Shown: positions 26,574 to 35,009 of the stretch, piece by piece
How the letters are laid out: every line of letters starts with the position of its first letter
Position numbering within the stretch: the first letter of the stretch is position 1
Assembly (NCBI GenBank): GCA_947499005.1
Contig: CANMML010000015.1
Location: forward strand, 1 to 64,000
Direction: 5' to 3'
Origin: an uncultured Aquimarina sp.
GTDB taxonomy: Bacteria > Bacteroidota > Bacteroidia > Flavobacteriales > Flavobacteriaceae
DNA length: 64,000 nt
Program-made: the position numbers and the translations under genes
The notes under the pieces: model-generated
Told to the model about the DNA's origin: nothing
Databases searched by the model: none
The model's input: the letters and a program-made list of their open reading frames with translations, nothing else

Positions 26574-27954
26574 AGAAATAAAGCCAGAATATAATATTGT
26601 AGATGAAACGGAATCTAAAAACTCAGAATCACAAAAGAAGAAAAACAAATCTACAATATCTAAAATCTTTGACTACATAAACGAATATTATGATCTACGC
26701 TTTAATGTCATAACATTGTCATTAGAATATAGAGATAAAAGGGGAAAATTAGCACAAAAAAAATTTAAGGAATTTGATGAACGTAAATTAAATACTATTT
26801 GGATTGACCTTCAAGAGAAAGGGATCAAATGTCCACAGAAAACATTACTAAATATCTTAAATTCTGAGTACACAAAGTCACGTAATCCTATAAAGGAGTA
26901 TTTCGATCAGTTACAAACTTGGGATGGAATAGACTATATTAAACAGCTTTCAGAGACTATCGTAATATCAGATACTCAAATAGATGATCTTAATTTAAAG
27001 GATTTTTGGTATACCTATTTAAAAAAATGGTTAATAGCTAGTGCTTATTGTGCGTTAGGCAAAGGAGCGAATCATACTTGTCTTATTTTATCAGGTGGTC
27101 AGGGAAAAGGAAAAACGACATGGTTAAATAAGTTATGTCCAAGTGAGATGAAAGACTTTATAGTGACGGGACATATAAACCCTTCCTTGACAGATAAAAA
27201 TACAGCAAACTACTTAGCTGAAAAATGGTTTGTTAACATCGATGACCAGTTAGATAGTATTATTAAAAAAGATCATACTTCTATGAAAGCATTAATGACA
27301 TTAGATAATGTAACCAGTAGAAAAGTTTTTCATCGGTTGGCAAAAATACGTATTCGTATAGCTTCTTTTATCGGTTCTGTTAATAGTAGAGACTTTTTAA
27401 CAGATAAACAAAACAGGCGTTATATAGTGTTTTCGGTTGATGAAATTGATTATAAACATACAATAGATATGAATTTAGTTTGGTCTCAAGCTTTACATTT
27501 TGTAAACACTGGTTTTAATCATTGGTTTTCAAGTGCCGAATTAGAGCAGCTAAATAAATTAAATGATATATTTCATTTGAGCAGTCCAGAGGAGGAGTGG
27601 TTGCAAAAATTATTTGAGCCTTGCGAAGCTGCCGACCCCAAAGCTCAATTTATGATGCCGTCGGAAATGCTTTCAATGATTAATGCGCAGTCTGGTTTAA
27701 GAATGTCAATGAAGCGTCTATCTCAGGCAATCGAAAAATGTAATTTTGGCACTCCTATTTCTAAACGTTTTCCAAACAAAGGATCACGAAAAGTTTATCC
27801 TGTACGGATGATTACAAGTGAAAAAGAAATGTCGCTACAAAATGAAATAAGAAGAGAGCAAAAAGCATTAAAAGAACAACAGGAAGAAGAAGCTAGGAAA
27901 AGTCAAGAAAAAGAACACAAAATGAAAAATCCAGAAATTCCCCTCGAAGATTAG
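26557..27954 (+). CDS. VapE-family (virulence-associated E) P-loop helicase
   Basis: 465 residues. The core domain (about 110-330) has Walker A SGGQGKGKTTW (179-189), Walker B WFVNIDDQLD (224-233) and a C-terminal arginine motif GSVNSRDFLTDKQNRRY (273-289), which is the layout of VapE/D5-like helicases of phages, satellites and integrative elements. The N-terminal 110 residues are short and charged and contain no recognisable primase domain. It probably unwinds the element's own origin; an origin-like repeat region follows directly. A terminator lies right after the stop codon. Confidence 0.8.
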   Translation: MALKFEEIKPEYNIVDETESKNSESQKKKNKSTISKIFDYINEYYDLRFNVITLSLEYRDKRGKLAQKKFKEFDERKLNTIWIDLQEKGIKCPQKTLLNILNSEYTKSRNPIKEYFDQLQTWDGIDYIKQLSETIVISDTQIDDLNLKDFWYTYLKKWLIASAYCALGKGANHTCLILSGGQGKGKTTWLNKLCPSEMKDFIVTGHINPSLTDKNTANYLAEKWFVNIDDQLDSIIKKDHTSMKALMTLDNVTSRKVFHRLAKIRIRIASFIGSVNSRDFLTDKQNRRYIVFSVDEIDYKHTIDMNLVWSQALHFVNTGFNHWFSSAELEQLNKLNDIFHLSSPEEEWLQKLFEPCEAADPKAQFMMPSEMLSMINAQSGLRMSMKRLSQAIEKCNFGTPISKRFPNKGSRKVYPVRMITSEKEMSLQNEIRREQKALKEQQEEEARKSQEKEHKMKNPEIPLED

Positions 27955-27972
27955 ATTTAAAAATAATTTTTT

Positions 27973-28004
27973 AAGCCGATATTTTAAGATATCGGCTTTT
28001 TTTA
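27973..28004 (+). terminator. Terminator of the replication operon
   Basis: A 10-bp stem (AAGCCGATAT / ATATCGGCTT) with a six-base loop and a run of T, 19 bases after the VapE stop codon. Confidence 0.8.
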
Positions 28005-28015
28005 GTTCCTATTCT

Positions 28016-28290
28016 AACCACACTCCTATTTGAACCACATTTTACCTTTTTTTAGCGAAAAAGCACCTTATTTAGTTAAAGTGTTGTTTTTTAGTAATTT
28101 ATGTGTTTAGTTGTGTTTTTTCTAAAAATTAGCAACCACACTACCACGCAACCACAATCATAATACTATATATAATATATACCTTATAATAAGTATTATA
28201 TATATAATAAGCATAAGGGGGGCTAATCATATTAATGTAGTTGCTGTGGTAGAGTTTCTTTTTTTTGTGGTTATGTGGTAACGTGGTAGT
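28016..28290. other. Origin-like region with repeated ACCAC motifs in opposite orientations
   Basis: In the gene-free stretch 27955-28612, motif AACCACA occurs at 28016 and 28033. A block AACCACACTACCACGC then AACCACAA lies at 28134-28157. After an AT-rich core (28158-28215) the motifs return inverted: TTGCTGTGGTAG (28241-28252) and TTGTGGTTATGTGGTAACG then TGGTAGT (28265-28290). Iteron-like repeats flanking an AT-rich core next to a helicase gene suggest a replication origin. The remainder (28291-28612) holds only a weak GAAGGA...TCCTTC hairpin near 28485. Confidence 0.5.
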
Positions 28291-28612
28291 AAAAAAAACA
28301 ACTTTTAAACTTTTGTTTTTTGTCTCGATTGCCTGTTTTTATCTATTTAGGACTACATACAAACAAAAACAAGCTTATAACAGACAAAATATGCCTAATA
28401 AAAGCCTATTACATAGTAGTATTTAATGATTGATAGTGTAATCCTATACTAGATAGTTTAATTGTCTTTAGAGTTTTTATCTAAAGGAAGGATAGTTATA
28501 TATGTCCTTCTTTGTTATTTATTGGCTTGTAGTAGCAACTTATGTTTTTTAATGTTTTCTAGTATCATATACTGTAAATCATAATTTAACATAGCTGCAT
28601 ATTTGACCTGTT

Positions 28613-29101
28613 ATGAAGAAGTTAATAGGTCTTATAATTTTAGTTGTTGTTATTTTCACAAGTAAAGCAGGCATGACGATGTTTAAAAAATATCGTCACG
28701 CCAAACGCTTGAAAATAGGTGTATCTAAATTTAAGTTACTTAATTTATCTTCTCAGATCAAAAGTAAGATTGTACTTACTATTGGTAATTTTTCTCCTTC
28801 CGCTTTTAATATCAATCAAATTAAAGTTGATATATACACTACGAATGGTCAACTTTTAGCCCAACAAATAGCCCCATTATCTGAATCCATTGTTTTGAAC
28901 CCTAATCAAAACAATAAACTCCCTTTAGCTTATCAGATAAACGCCCCAATCCTAATATCTGAAATCAAAAAGCTAGGGGGAGTTACTAATGTATTAACCA
29001 GTTTTTTAACAACAGGTAAATATGGTCTGCCTATACAACTAAAGGGGTTTGTTTCAGTAGGCTTGATTGATATATCTATAAATCAAACAATAAACGTATA
29101 A
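28613..29101 (+). CDS. Membrane-anchored LEA14-like protein
   Basis: 162 residues: one N-terminal transmembrane segment (LIGLIILVVVIFTSKAGMTMF), then a beta-rich domain whose INQIKVDIYTTNGQLLAQQ and GLPIQLKGFVSVGLIDISINQTINV stretches resemble LEA14/WHy-type domains. Its stop overlaps the start of the next gene (TAATG). It is the first gene of the long structural-like run. In a viral context it could be a virion membrane protein; that is inference. Confidence 0.45.
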   Translation: MKKLIGLIILVVVIFTSKAGMTMFKKYRHAKRLKIGVSKFKLLNLSSQIKSKIVLTIGNFSPSAFNINQIKVDIYTTNGQLLAQQIAPLSESIVLNPNQNNKLPLAYQINAPILISEIKKLGGVTNVLTSFLTTGKYGLPIQLKGFVSVGLIDISINQTINV

Positions 29102-29379
29102 TGATGCAAAACCTACCTATACTTATTTTATCAGTGTCTTTTACCATAGTTTTTAGTGTTATTGGATATTTTCTTCGCTCAATGCATATGGAAGTAAAAC
29201 AATTCATTAAAGAATTGACCGAATATACCAACCATTTAAGACAATTGATTGTCGGAATTCAAACCCACATAGATAAAGGCATTGAAACTGATATTGTAGA
29301 GCTAAAAGAAGAAATTAAAAGAATAAACAAGAAGCTTGATAACAACTTAAGAAGTCTTAATAAATTTTCTCGAAACTAA
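29101..29379 (+). CDS. Small membrane protein with coiled coil
   Basis: 92 residues: an N-terminal transmembrane helix (LPILILSVSFTIVFSVIGYFL) then an amphipathic helical region (MEVKQFIKELTEYTNHLRQLI...LKEEIKRINKKLDNNLR). It overlaps both neighbours through TAATG stop/start junctions. The topology recalls small holin-like or virion membrane proteins; the function is unknown. Confidence 0.4.
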   Translation: MMQNLPILILSVSFTIVFSVIGYFLRSMHMEVKQFIKELTEYTNHLRQLIVGIQTHIDKGIETDIVELKEEIKRINKKLDNNLRSLNKFSRN

Positions 29380-32300
29380 TGGAATACTTAAATCATACAT
29401 ACAATGATTTTGAAACCGTTGGGAAAATCGAAGATGCAGGAGATATTGTGCAAGGTGGTGGTATCGATCGCTACTGGAAGCGCCACCCTATCAGTTTGGA
29501 TTTTAAGAAACTCTTCAATGACACAATATCAGATGATTGGCTCTTTTCTAGCAATTTGGCTTTAGAGCATTTCAACTTACGAAGTATTGAATTCGGTAAT
29601 TGGATGAATCAAAAAGATAGAGCTAACTTTTTGTATTCTACAGCCCTTTCTTTGCATCATTTGGCATTGTTATTTAACCTGAAAGATGAGCAAATAGGCT
29701 TAAATAAAAAGCTTTCTATAGCTCTGGGAGCAAGAGGAAGCGGAGGGGCTAAAGCGCATTACGAGCCCTTAGAGCGGTCGGTAATTAACCTTACCAAAAC
29801 TAAGGGGATTGGTTCTTTAGCTCATGAATTTGCTCATGCTATTGATAACTTAATCTCCTTTCATACAGGAGATAAAAAACAATCCTATGTCTCAGGTGGT
29901 CGTGCTACTCGTAAAGGATATGATGAAAGTATAGCTAAGAATGGGAACTATTTCGAAAAGCAATTCGAAGATTTTTTCAATGTCTTGTATTTCGACAAAA
30001 AAGGTAATGCGACCGCTTTCAGTCAGTATTTGACTAGTACCAATAATGATTACTTGAACCGCCGTAACGAAGTCTTTGCACGGACTCTCGAAGTCTATGT
30101 ACACTATAAACTCAATGAACAGGGTATTAAAAACGAGTTTCTTGTAAAAAGGAACTATCAAAATAAGGTATACCCTAATATCAATTTGGTACTTCAAGTA
30201 TCTAAATACATAGAAAACATAATCAAACGAGCTTTTACCTTAATGAAGAAAAAGACAAATTTAAACGGAGTAGCTCTTTTTTCGGGTTATGATGGTCTTA
30301 GAAAAACACTTATCAAGAACGCAAGTCTTGACGATACTTTAAAAAATATGCAACGCATTGCCCGACGTGATGTGCCACAAGTTACAGCCCTTGCACAAGC
30401 ACTACAGGGTGATAGCGTTGCTATTACAGCTCAAAATATTTGGAATTACTTAAGAGAGAATACACGATATAAGTTAGATCAAAATGGCATAGAAGAACTT
30501 AGAACCCCTGCTAGGGGCTTAGTTGATGGAAGAAAAGGGCTTACTGATCCTAATTATGGAATTGATTGTGATGATTATACAATTCTTATTTCCGCTATTC
30601 TCTTAAACCTAAATATAAGACACGAATACAGAGTTACTGCTTATCAGCAAAAAGGGAAATTTCAGCACATCTACCCCGTTGCTTTTGATGATCTAGGCGG
30701 CTCATATATAATGGACGTTGTTCCTGAAATTCCTCATTTTAATTATGAGGCTAAACCAATTATTGATTTAAAAACAGTACCAATGGAATTACATGAATTA
30801 TCGGGTGTAGATGAAGAAACATTAATAGCTACTATTGATGAAGAAAGCATCCAAGATTTAGAAGATGAGCTTAACGAACCTTTGGATTTGTCAGGATTTG
30901 AAGAAGACGAAGACGAGGAAGACAATGAAAACGAAGATTTTCTAATGTTTGAAGATTCTTTTTTGTCAGGAGTTGTAGAGGTCGAAAATGAAGAAGATGC
31001 AGAAATTGTACTCAATGGTGCGAATGATGTTTTAAACTTACTAGATCAAGGAGTATTCGAAGAACTAAATAAACTTAGATTAACTTTTGAAAATGAAAAA
31101 GTAACACCTACTGCATTAAGTCATTTAGTTGATGTGAATAAAGAGCTATCTATCGTCAAAATGGTAATGCAACATTGGGGAGATTTAGACGACCGTAAAG
31201 CAGCTATTCAGTCAGCTATTAAATCGGGAACAGCTCACCGTAACTTTTATTTAGCATTAGCGCATGGTACTAAGGTGTTAAATGCGCAAGGACTTCAAGG
31301 AGTTATTGATGATGATGATGAACCTATTTACTTAGCTAGGGTCGATATGCAAAATTCACAATTTGATGAGCTATTAAATGACCCTGATCCCGAATTACAA
31401 GGTTTGGGTAATATCGGTAGGCTAAATGGGAGAATAGGCTTTTTAAAGCGTATTTCTCGAAAATTAAGACGCTTTGGAAGAAAAGCAAAGAGAGGAATTA
31501 GAAAGGTAGCAAAAAAAGCTATTAAGGTAATTAAGCGTATTAACCCTGCTAGTGTGATTCTTCGTGCGGCTATTCGTGGAGTATTGCGCCTAAACCTATT
31601 CAACATTTCTACAAAATTGCTTTATGGTTATTTATCTCAAAAACAAGCTATACAGAGAGGAATGCAGCTTCATATATGGCGAAAATTAGTAAGAGCTAGA
31701 CAAAGAGCAGAGCGTTTTTATCGAAAAAGAGGTGGACGAGTTAGTCATTTTAGACGTGCAGTAGTCAAGGGACGTGCTAGACGTAAGACAGGTATTAGGC
31801 TTTCGGGTGTTGGAGCAGCAGCAACAGCAGCAGGAGGGTCAACAGCAGCAGCAAGCCCTTTTATTGTGTTTATCAAAAAGATTTTAGCTAAAATCAAAAC
31901 ATCTAAGCTATTCAAAAAAGGTAGTCGATTAGTTAAAAGAGTAAGAGGGAAAGTTCGTAATAGTAAAAATTTAAGAAAATTACGCCGTCTTAATAATCGC
32001 AGAAAACGTTTAATGCAACAACGCGCACTTATTAGGCAACAAAGACGAAGAAGAGGTGCTTCATCACCAGTACAAAACAGATTAGTAACAAGACCTAGTA
32101 CAAGTATTAGAAGAAGGTCAACACCTCGTAGTAGATCAAGTATAATGCCACCAACTACTAATACATCATTTACACCAAACACCTCATTAGATATGCAACC
32201 AATGGGAATTAAAGATAAAATTATAGCCTTTTTTAAAAAGCACAAAAAGCGAGTTTATGCAGTTGGTATCGTTGGGGCTTTAGCCATTGTCGGTGTTATT

Positions 32301-32588
32301 TTCTGGAAAAAGAGTAAAGACAAAAAGAAACGCTCTTTAGCAGGAGTCAAAGCAGCTAGGACACGAGCCAGAAATCGCAAACGTTCAACCATAGCTTTGC
32401 CAGCACCAAGAAAACGAACCACTACACGAAAACCTACTGCAACAAGAGCGATAGGAAGTGCAAGAAATAGCAAAAACAATAATGCTAACCGTTTAAAGCT
32501 TATGCATAAAAAAGCCAAACAATTACAAAAGCAGCACCCAAGAAGTAAGTATAGTACACTGCTTAAGAGAGCCGCTAAAATGATTTAA
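29379..32588 (+). CDS. Giant polyprotein-like protein: LPD1 metallopeptidase, transglutaminase-like domain, basic tail
   Basis: 1069 residues. Residues about 1-280 form an LPD1-type domain (large polyvalent protein-associated) with the zinc motif GSLAHEFAHAID (HEFAH 149-153) and a likely third ligand Glu231 in NEVFAR. Residues about 300-460 contain a transglutaminase-like triad: Cys397 (GIDCDDYT), His430 (FQHIYP), Asp446 (SYIMDVVPE). An acidic stretch (485-545) and a helical region follow. From residue about 680 the protein is extremely rich in Arg and Lys, with one transmembrane segment (958-975). LxGxG motifs occur at 673-677 (LQGLG, exactly at the acidic/basic junction) and 808-812 (LSGVG). 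It could be processed into protease and DNA-binding virion parts. Confidence 0.6.
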   Translation: MEYLNHTYNDFETVGKIEDAGDIVQGGGIDRYWKRHPISLDFKKLFNDTISDDWLFSSNLALEHFNLRSIEFGNWMNQKDRANFLYSTALSLHHLALLFNLKDEQIGLNKKLSIALGARGSGGAKAHYEPLERSVINLTKTKGIGSLAHEFAHAIDNLISFHTGDKKQSYVSGGRATRKGYDESIAKNGNYFEKQFEDFFNVLYFDKKGNATAFSQYLTSTNNDYLNRRNEVFARTLEVYVHYKLNEQGIKNEFLVKRNYQNKVYPNINLVLQVSKYIENIIKRAFTLMKKKTNLNGVALFSGYDGLRKTLIKNASLDDTLKNMQRIARRDVPQVTALAQALQGDSVAITAQNIWNYLRENTRYKLDQNGIEELRTPARGLVDGRKGLTDPNYGIDCDDYTILISAILLNLNIRHEYRVTAYQQKGKFQHIYPVAFDDLGGSYIMDVVPEIPHFNYEAKPIIDLKTVPMELHELSGVDEETLIATIDEESIQDLEDELNEPLDLSGFEEDEDEEDNENEDFLMFEDSFLSGVVEVENEEDAEIVLNGANDVLNLLDQGVFEELNKLRLTFENEKVTPTALSHLVDVNKELSIVKMVMQHWGDLDDRKAAIQSAIKSGTAHRNFYLALAHGTKVLNAQGLQGVIDDDDEPIYLARVDMQNSQFDELLNDPDPELQGLGNIGRLNGRIGFLKRISRKLRRFGRKAKRGIRKVAKKAIKVIKRINPASVILRAAIRGVLRLNLFNISTKLLYGYLSQKQAIQRGMQLHIWRKLVRARQRAERFYRKRGGRVSHFRRAVVKGRARRKTGIRLSGVGAAATAAGGSTAAASPFIVFIKKILAKIKTSKLFKKGSRLVKRVRGKVRNSKNLRKLRRLNNRRKRLMQQRALIRQQRRRRGASSPVQNRLVTRPSTSIRRRSTPRSRSSIMPPTTNTSFTPNTSLDMQPMGIKDKIIAFFKKHKKRVYAVGIVGALAIVGVIFWKKSKDKKKRSLAGVKAARTRARNRKRSTIALPAPRKRTTTRKPTATRAIGSARNSKNNNANRLKLMHKKAKQLQKQHPRSKYSTLLKRAAKMI

Positions 32589-32623
32589 AAACACGATTAT
32601 TAATTTTTAAAAACTCAAATATT

Positions 32624-33388
32624 ATGAATGAATTTATGGACGATATGGACGATTTTCACGACGATGAAATTGTATTAGAAGGTGTCGGAGAAATCGACGA
32701 TGATATGATGGATGATGATTTTGATGACCTTGATGATTTTGATGATGACGATGATGATTTACAAGGTTTAGGAGAAATAGGAAGAGGTCGCCGACGAGGA
32801 CGTTCACGCCGCCGCCGCACAGTTCGTCGAGCTATTCGAAAAGAAATGGGCGCATCTCGTTTTCGTAGACATTTCTTAGATCGTTTACACAAATTGCCAA
32901 GCCATATTCAAGGTTCTTTAAGAAAAGGAAAAGCACAAATTTCCGATGCACCTTATTATGCCACGGCAGAATTACGTGGTACTCGTTCAGAACTTATTAA
33001 GTTAAGTATTCCTGAACAGTTAGGGATTACTAACATTGATAACGGAAAGTTGAATAAAGACCGCTATTTAACGCTTTCTGGAATCAGACTGTTGTATGAT
33101 AAAGATTCAGACAAAGGAAGCTTTACTGATCCTTTCCCTGCGGATTTATTAAATGGTGAATGGGAATTAGAATTAGACGGACAAAAAGTGTTTGAAAAGC
33201 AACCTATTCGCAGATTTTTTGATGGATTTTATGGATATAATACGGGTAAACCATTTGGATTATACGTGCTGAATAATCCTAAAATGATTTCACCCCAAAC
33301 CCCAATTGAATTCAATGTGAATTTACCTAAAGAAGTTGGAGGGTACTTAAAAGTATTCTTAGAAGGTACTTCTGTTTATGGTAACTAA
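32624..33388 (+). CDS. Candidate major coat protein with acidic propeptide and Arg-rich arm
   Basis: 254 residues in three parts. Residues 1-45 are almost all Asp and Glu. Residues 53-80 are Arg-rich (GRGRRRGRSRRRRTVRRAIRK). Residues about 105-254 are beta-rich with no charge bias, ending IEFNVNLPKEVGGYLKVFLEG, compatible with a jelly-roll. LEGVG (18-22) and LQGLG (46-50) motifs sit at the start of, and directly after, the acidic part, and the second is shared with the preceding giant protein. A basic arm plus beta-sandwich freed by cleavage would be a typical capsid design. No family was recognised, so the coat assignment is inference. Confidence 0.45.
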   Translation: MNEFMDDMDDFHDDEIVLEGVGEIDDDMMDDDFDDLDDFDDDDDDLQGLGEIGRGRRRGRSRRRRTVRRAIRKEMGASRFRRHFLDRLHKLPSHIQGSLRKGKAQISDAPYYATAELRGTRSELIKLSIPEQLGITNIDNGKLNKDRYLTLSGIRLLYDKDSDKGSFTDPFPADLLNGEWELELDGQKVFEKQPIRRFFDGFYGYNTGKPFGLYVLNNPKMISPQTPIEFNVNLPKEVGGYLKVFLEGTSVYGN

Positions 33389-33407
33389 TCATTCCTAATT
33401 CATTAAT

Positions 33408-33440
33408 GAATTGCAGTCTTTAAGGCTGCAATTCTTTGTT
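33408..33440 (+). terminator. Terminator-like hairpin after the candidate coat gene
   Basis: A perfect 9-bp stem (GAATTGCAG / CTGCAATTC) followed by TTTGTTTC, in the 73-base gap before the next gene. It would let the upstream gene be expressed more than those downstream. Confidence 0.65.
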
Positions 33441-33461
33441 TCATTCTTAAATAACATAATC

Positions 33462-33983
33462 ATGGAAGACTATAGTGGTTTATTAAAAGCCGAATTAATC
33501 ACCGAATTACAAAAGCGTGACCAAGAATTAAAAGAAAAAGAAGATAGTCTAATTGCGCAAGTAGAATCTTTAGAGCAACAAATACGCTTAAAGGATCAAG
33601 AGAAAGAAAGCCGATTAGAAACTTTACAAGATAAAACAAATCAAGTCGCTCAATTACAAAGTGAAGTAGGTAAACAGAGTTTACAGGTACAAAGTTTAAC
33701 AAATACTATTACAACTTTACAACAAAAAGTAAATACAGTTCCTAATTTATCTAAAGCAAAGGATTTGGTACATTGTATAGTCGCTCTTCCCAAAGAAGAA
33801 AAGCAGGTTTTACCTGTCATTACACGTACAACTGAAATAGGTATAAAAGCCTTTACAGTTTTTCTGCATGGTGCAGCAACGTCTTTAAATGTATCGATCA
33901 AAACCCAAGGAGTACAAACTATTTCAGAAGGTCAAACAGGAGAGCAACCAGATGAGACTGTATATGAAATTCCTAAATCTTAA
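33462..33983 (+). CDS. Coiled-coil protein of the structural-like module
   Basis: 173 residues from the ATG at 33462. An in-frame start at 33411 would lie inside the terminator hairpin and is rejected. Residues about 5-105 are a long coiled coil (ELITELQKRDQELKEKEDS and onwards), followed by a helical region with SKAKDLVHCIVALPKEEKQVLP and an acidic C-terminus. Unknown function; it could be a scaffold or internal virion protein. Confidence 0.5.
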   Translation: MEDYSGLLKAELITELQKRDQELKEKEDSLIAQVESLEQQIRLKDQEKESRLETLQDKTNQVAQLQSEVGKQSLQVQSLTNTITTLQQKVNTVPNLSKAKDLVHCIVALPKEEKQVLPVITRTTEIGIKAFTVFLHGAATSLNVSIKTQGVQTISEGQTGEQPDETVYEIPKS

Positions 33984-33996
33984 AGAATAATTATCG

Positions 33997-34359
33997 ATGA
34001 ATAAGAAAAAGATTCAATTAATAGAAAAGGAAATAACAGAATTAAATGCTTTAGTCCGTATTTCAGAAGAACTTGACCGTAATTATAAGATGCTCACGGG
34101 AATTGCAGTATTAATTACGCAAGGTGGAGGGCATACTTTTGCTTCTTTTTCTATTGATGGTGTTGAAGTATTTCCAAAGAATTGTGAAATTGAGTTTTTC
34201 CAAAGTTCAACTACTGTAGCTCCAAAAGATAGATTTTTCCCTTTAAAAGAGAGAGCGGAAGGGCGAAAGATAGAAATTGATTTTCAAGATCGATCGCACC
34301 CTCAATTTGGTGCATTCCCAAGAACTCTAAAAATCTATTTGGAATTAAGTAATGGCTAA
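33997..34359 (+). CDS. Small beta-rich protein, paralogue of the next gene product
   Basis: 120 residues: a short N-terminal helix, then a beta-rich domain with TVAPKDRFFPLKERAEGRKIEIDF. The same (A/S)PKDR.xP pattern occurs in the following protein (ASPKDRITPFEVDLKQGS), so the two are probably divergent duplicates. The gene overlaps the next by 8 bases. The size and strand pattern would suit a minor capsid or vertex protein. No family recognised. Confidence 0.45.
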   Translation: MNKKKIQLIEKEITELNALVRISEELDRNYKMLTGIAVLITQGGGHTFASFSIDGVEVFPKNCEIEFFQSSTTVAPKDRFFPLKERAEGRKIEIDFQDRSHPQFGAFPRTLKIYLELSNG

Positions 34360-34690
34360 AGAAAAGTTTATATCGTTGTATTCGGGGGAATTAAAAGGAG
34401 GTGAGCAAGTACAATTTCAATACCGAATTACAGAAAAAGGGGTAAAAGGATTAGGGCTAATGCAAAGCAATTTTTCAAGGGTTTCAGTAAGCTTTGATAA
34501 TGAAAATGATTTGCAGTTGAACAGCTTTGAACAGCGATTGACCGTAGGACATAAAGCTTCCCCAAAAGATCGTATAACTCCCTTTGAAGTAGATTTAAAA
34601 CAGGGTTCAATTATAAGTGGAAGCATAGAAAACTTAGAAGCAAGTAAAAGACCAATCAATTTCATTTTAAAGATAAGCTATGAAAAGTAA
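34352..34690 (+). CDS. Small beta-rich protein, paralogue of the preceding gene product
   Basis: 112 residues, beta-rich throughout (FISLYSGELKGGEQVQFQYRI, FSRVSVSFDNENDLQL), sharing the PKDR motif region with the preceding protein. It overlaps the genes on both sides. Unknown function, presumed structural from its neighbours. Confidence 0.45.
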   Translation: MAKEKFISLYSGELKGGEQVQFQYRITEKGVKGLGLMQSNFSRVSVSFDNENDLQLNSFEQRLTVGHKASPKDRITPFEVDLKQGSIISGSIENLEASKRPINFILKISYEK

Positions 34691-35009
34691 TGATACCCTT
34701 TTAGCACATTTAGTTGCTACGGATGAAATGACAAGAGAGGAAGTTTCTAAATACAAAAAGGATGAGCTTGTTTACCGCCCTAGCAATATTGAAGTAGCAC
34801 CGAATGAAATCGTTTTTATCCATTTTTTTAATTGCAAAGACCCGAATTTCAAAATAGAAATTACCACACCAACTACCCTACTACATCTTCATCAAGATAA
34901 CACATTGAACGGTAGTAATAATTCTATTATTAAGGCTATTGGCAATGTGAATTTTAAAAGCGAGGGTAATCCTAATTTTTATGTACAATACCTAAGAATA
35001 CTTTACTAA
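34680..35009 (+). CDS. Small beta-rich protein of the structural-like module
   Basis: 109 residues with a helical N-terminus (DTLLAHLVATDEMTREEVSKYKKD) and a beta-rich remainder (EVAPNEIVFIHFFNC, FKIEITTPTTLLHLH). The start overlaps the preceding gene by 11 bases and the stop overlaps the next start (TAATG). It may be a third member of the small beta-rich set. Function unknown. Confidence 0.4.
   Translation: MKSNDTLLAHLVATDEMTREEVSKYKKDELVYRPSNIEVAPNEIVFIHFFNCKDPNFKIEITTPTTLLHLHQDNTLNGSNNSIIKAIGNVNFKSEGNPNFYVQYLRILY

Noticed and set aside
26557-27954. VapE as a virulence or toxin gene
   Set aside because: The name is historical; the motifs are those of a P-loop replication helicase and the context is a replication module.
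31745-32518. Minus-strand frames of 87-166 codons rich in Leu and Arg
   Set aside because: They are antisense shadows of the Arg/Lys-rich tail of the 1069-residue protein.
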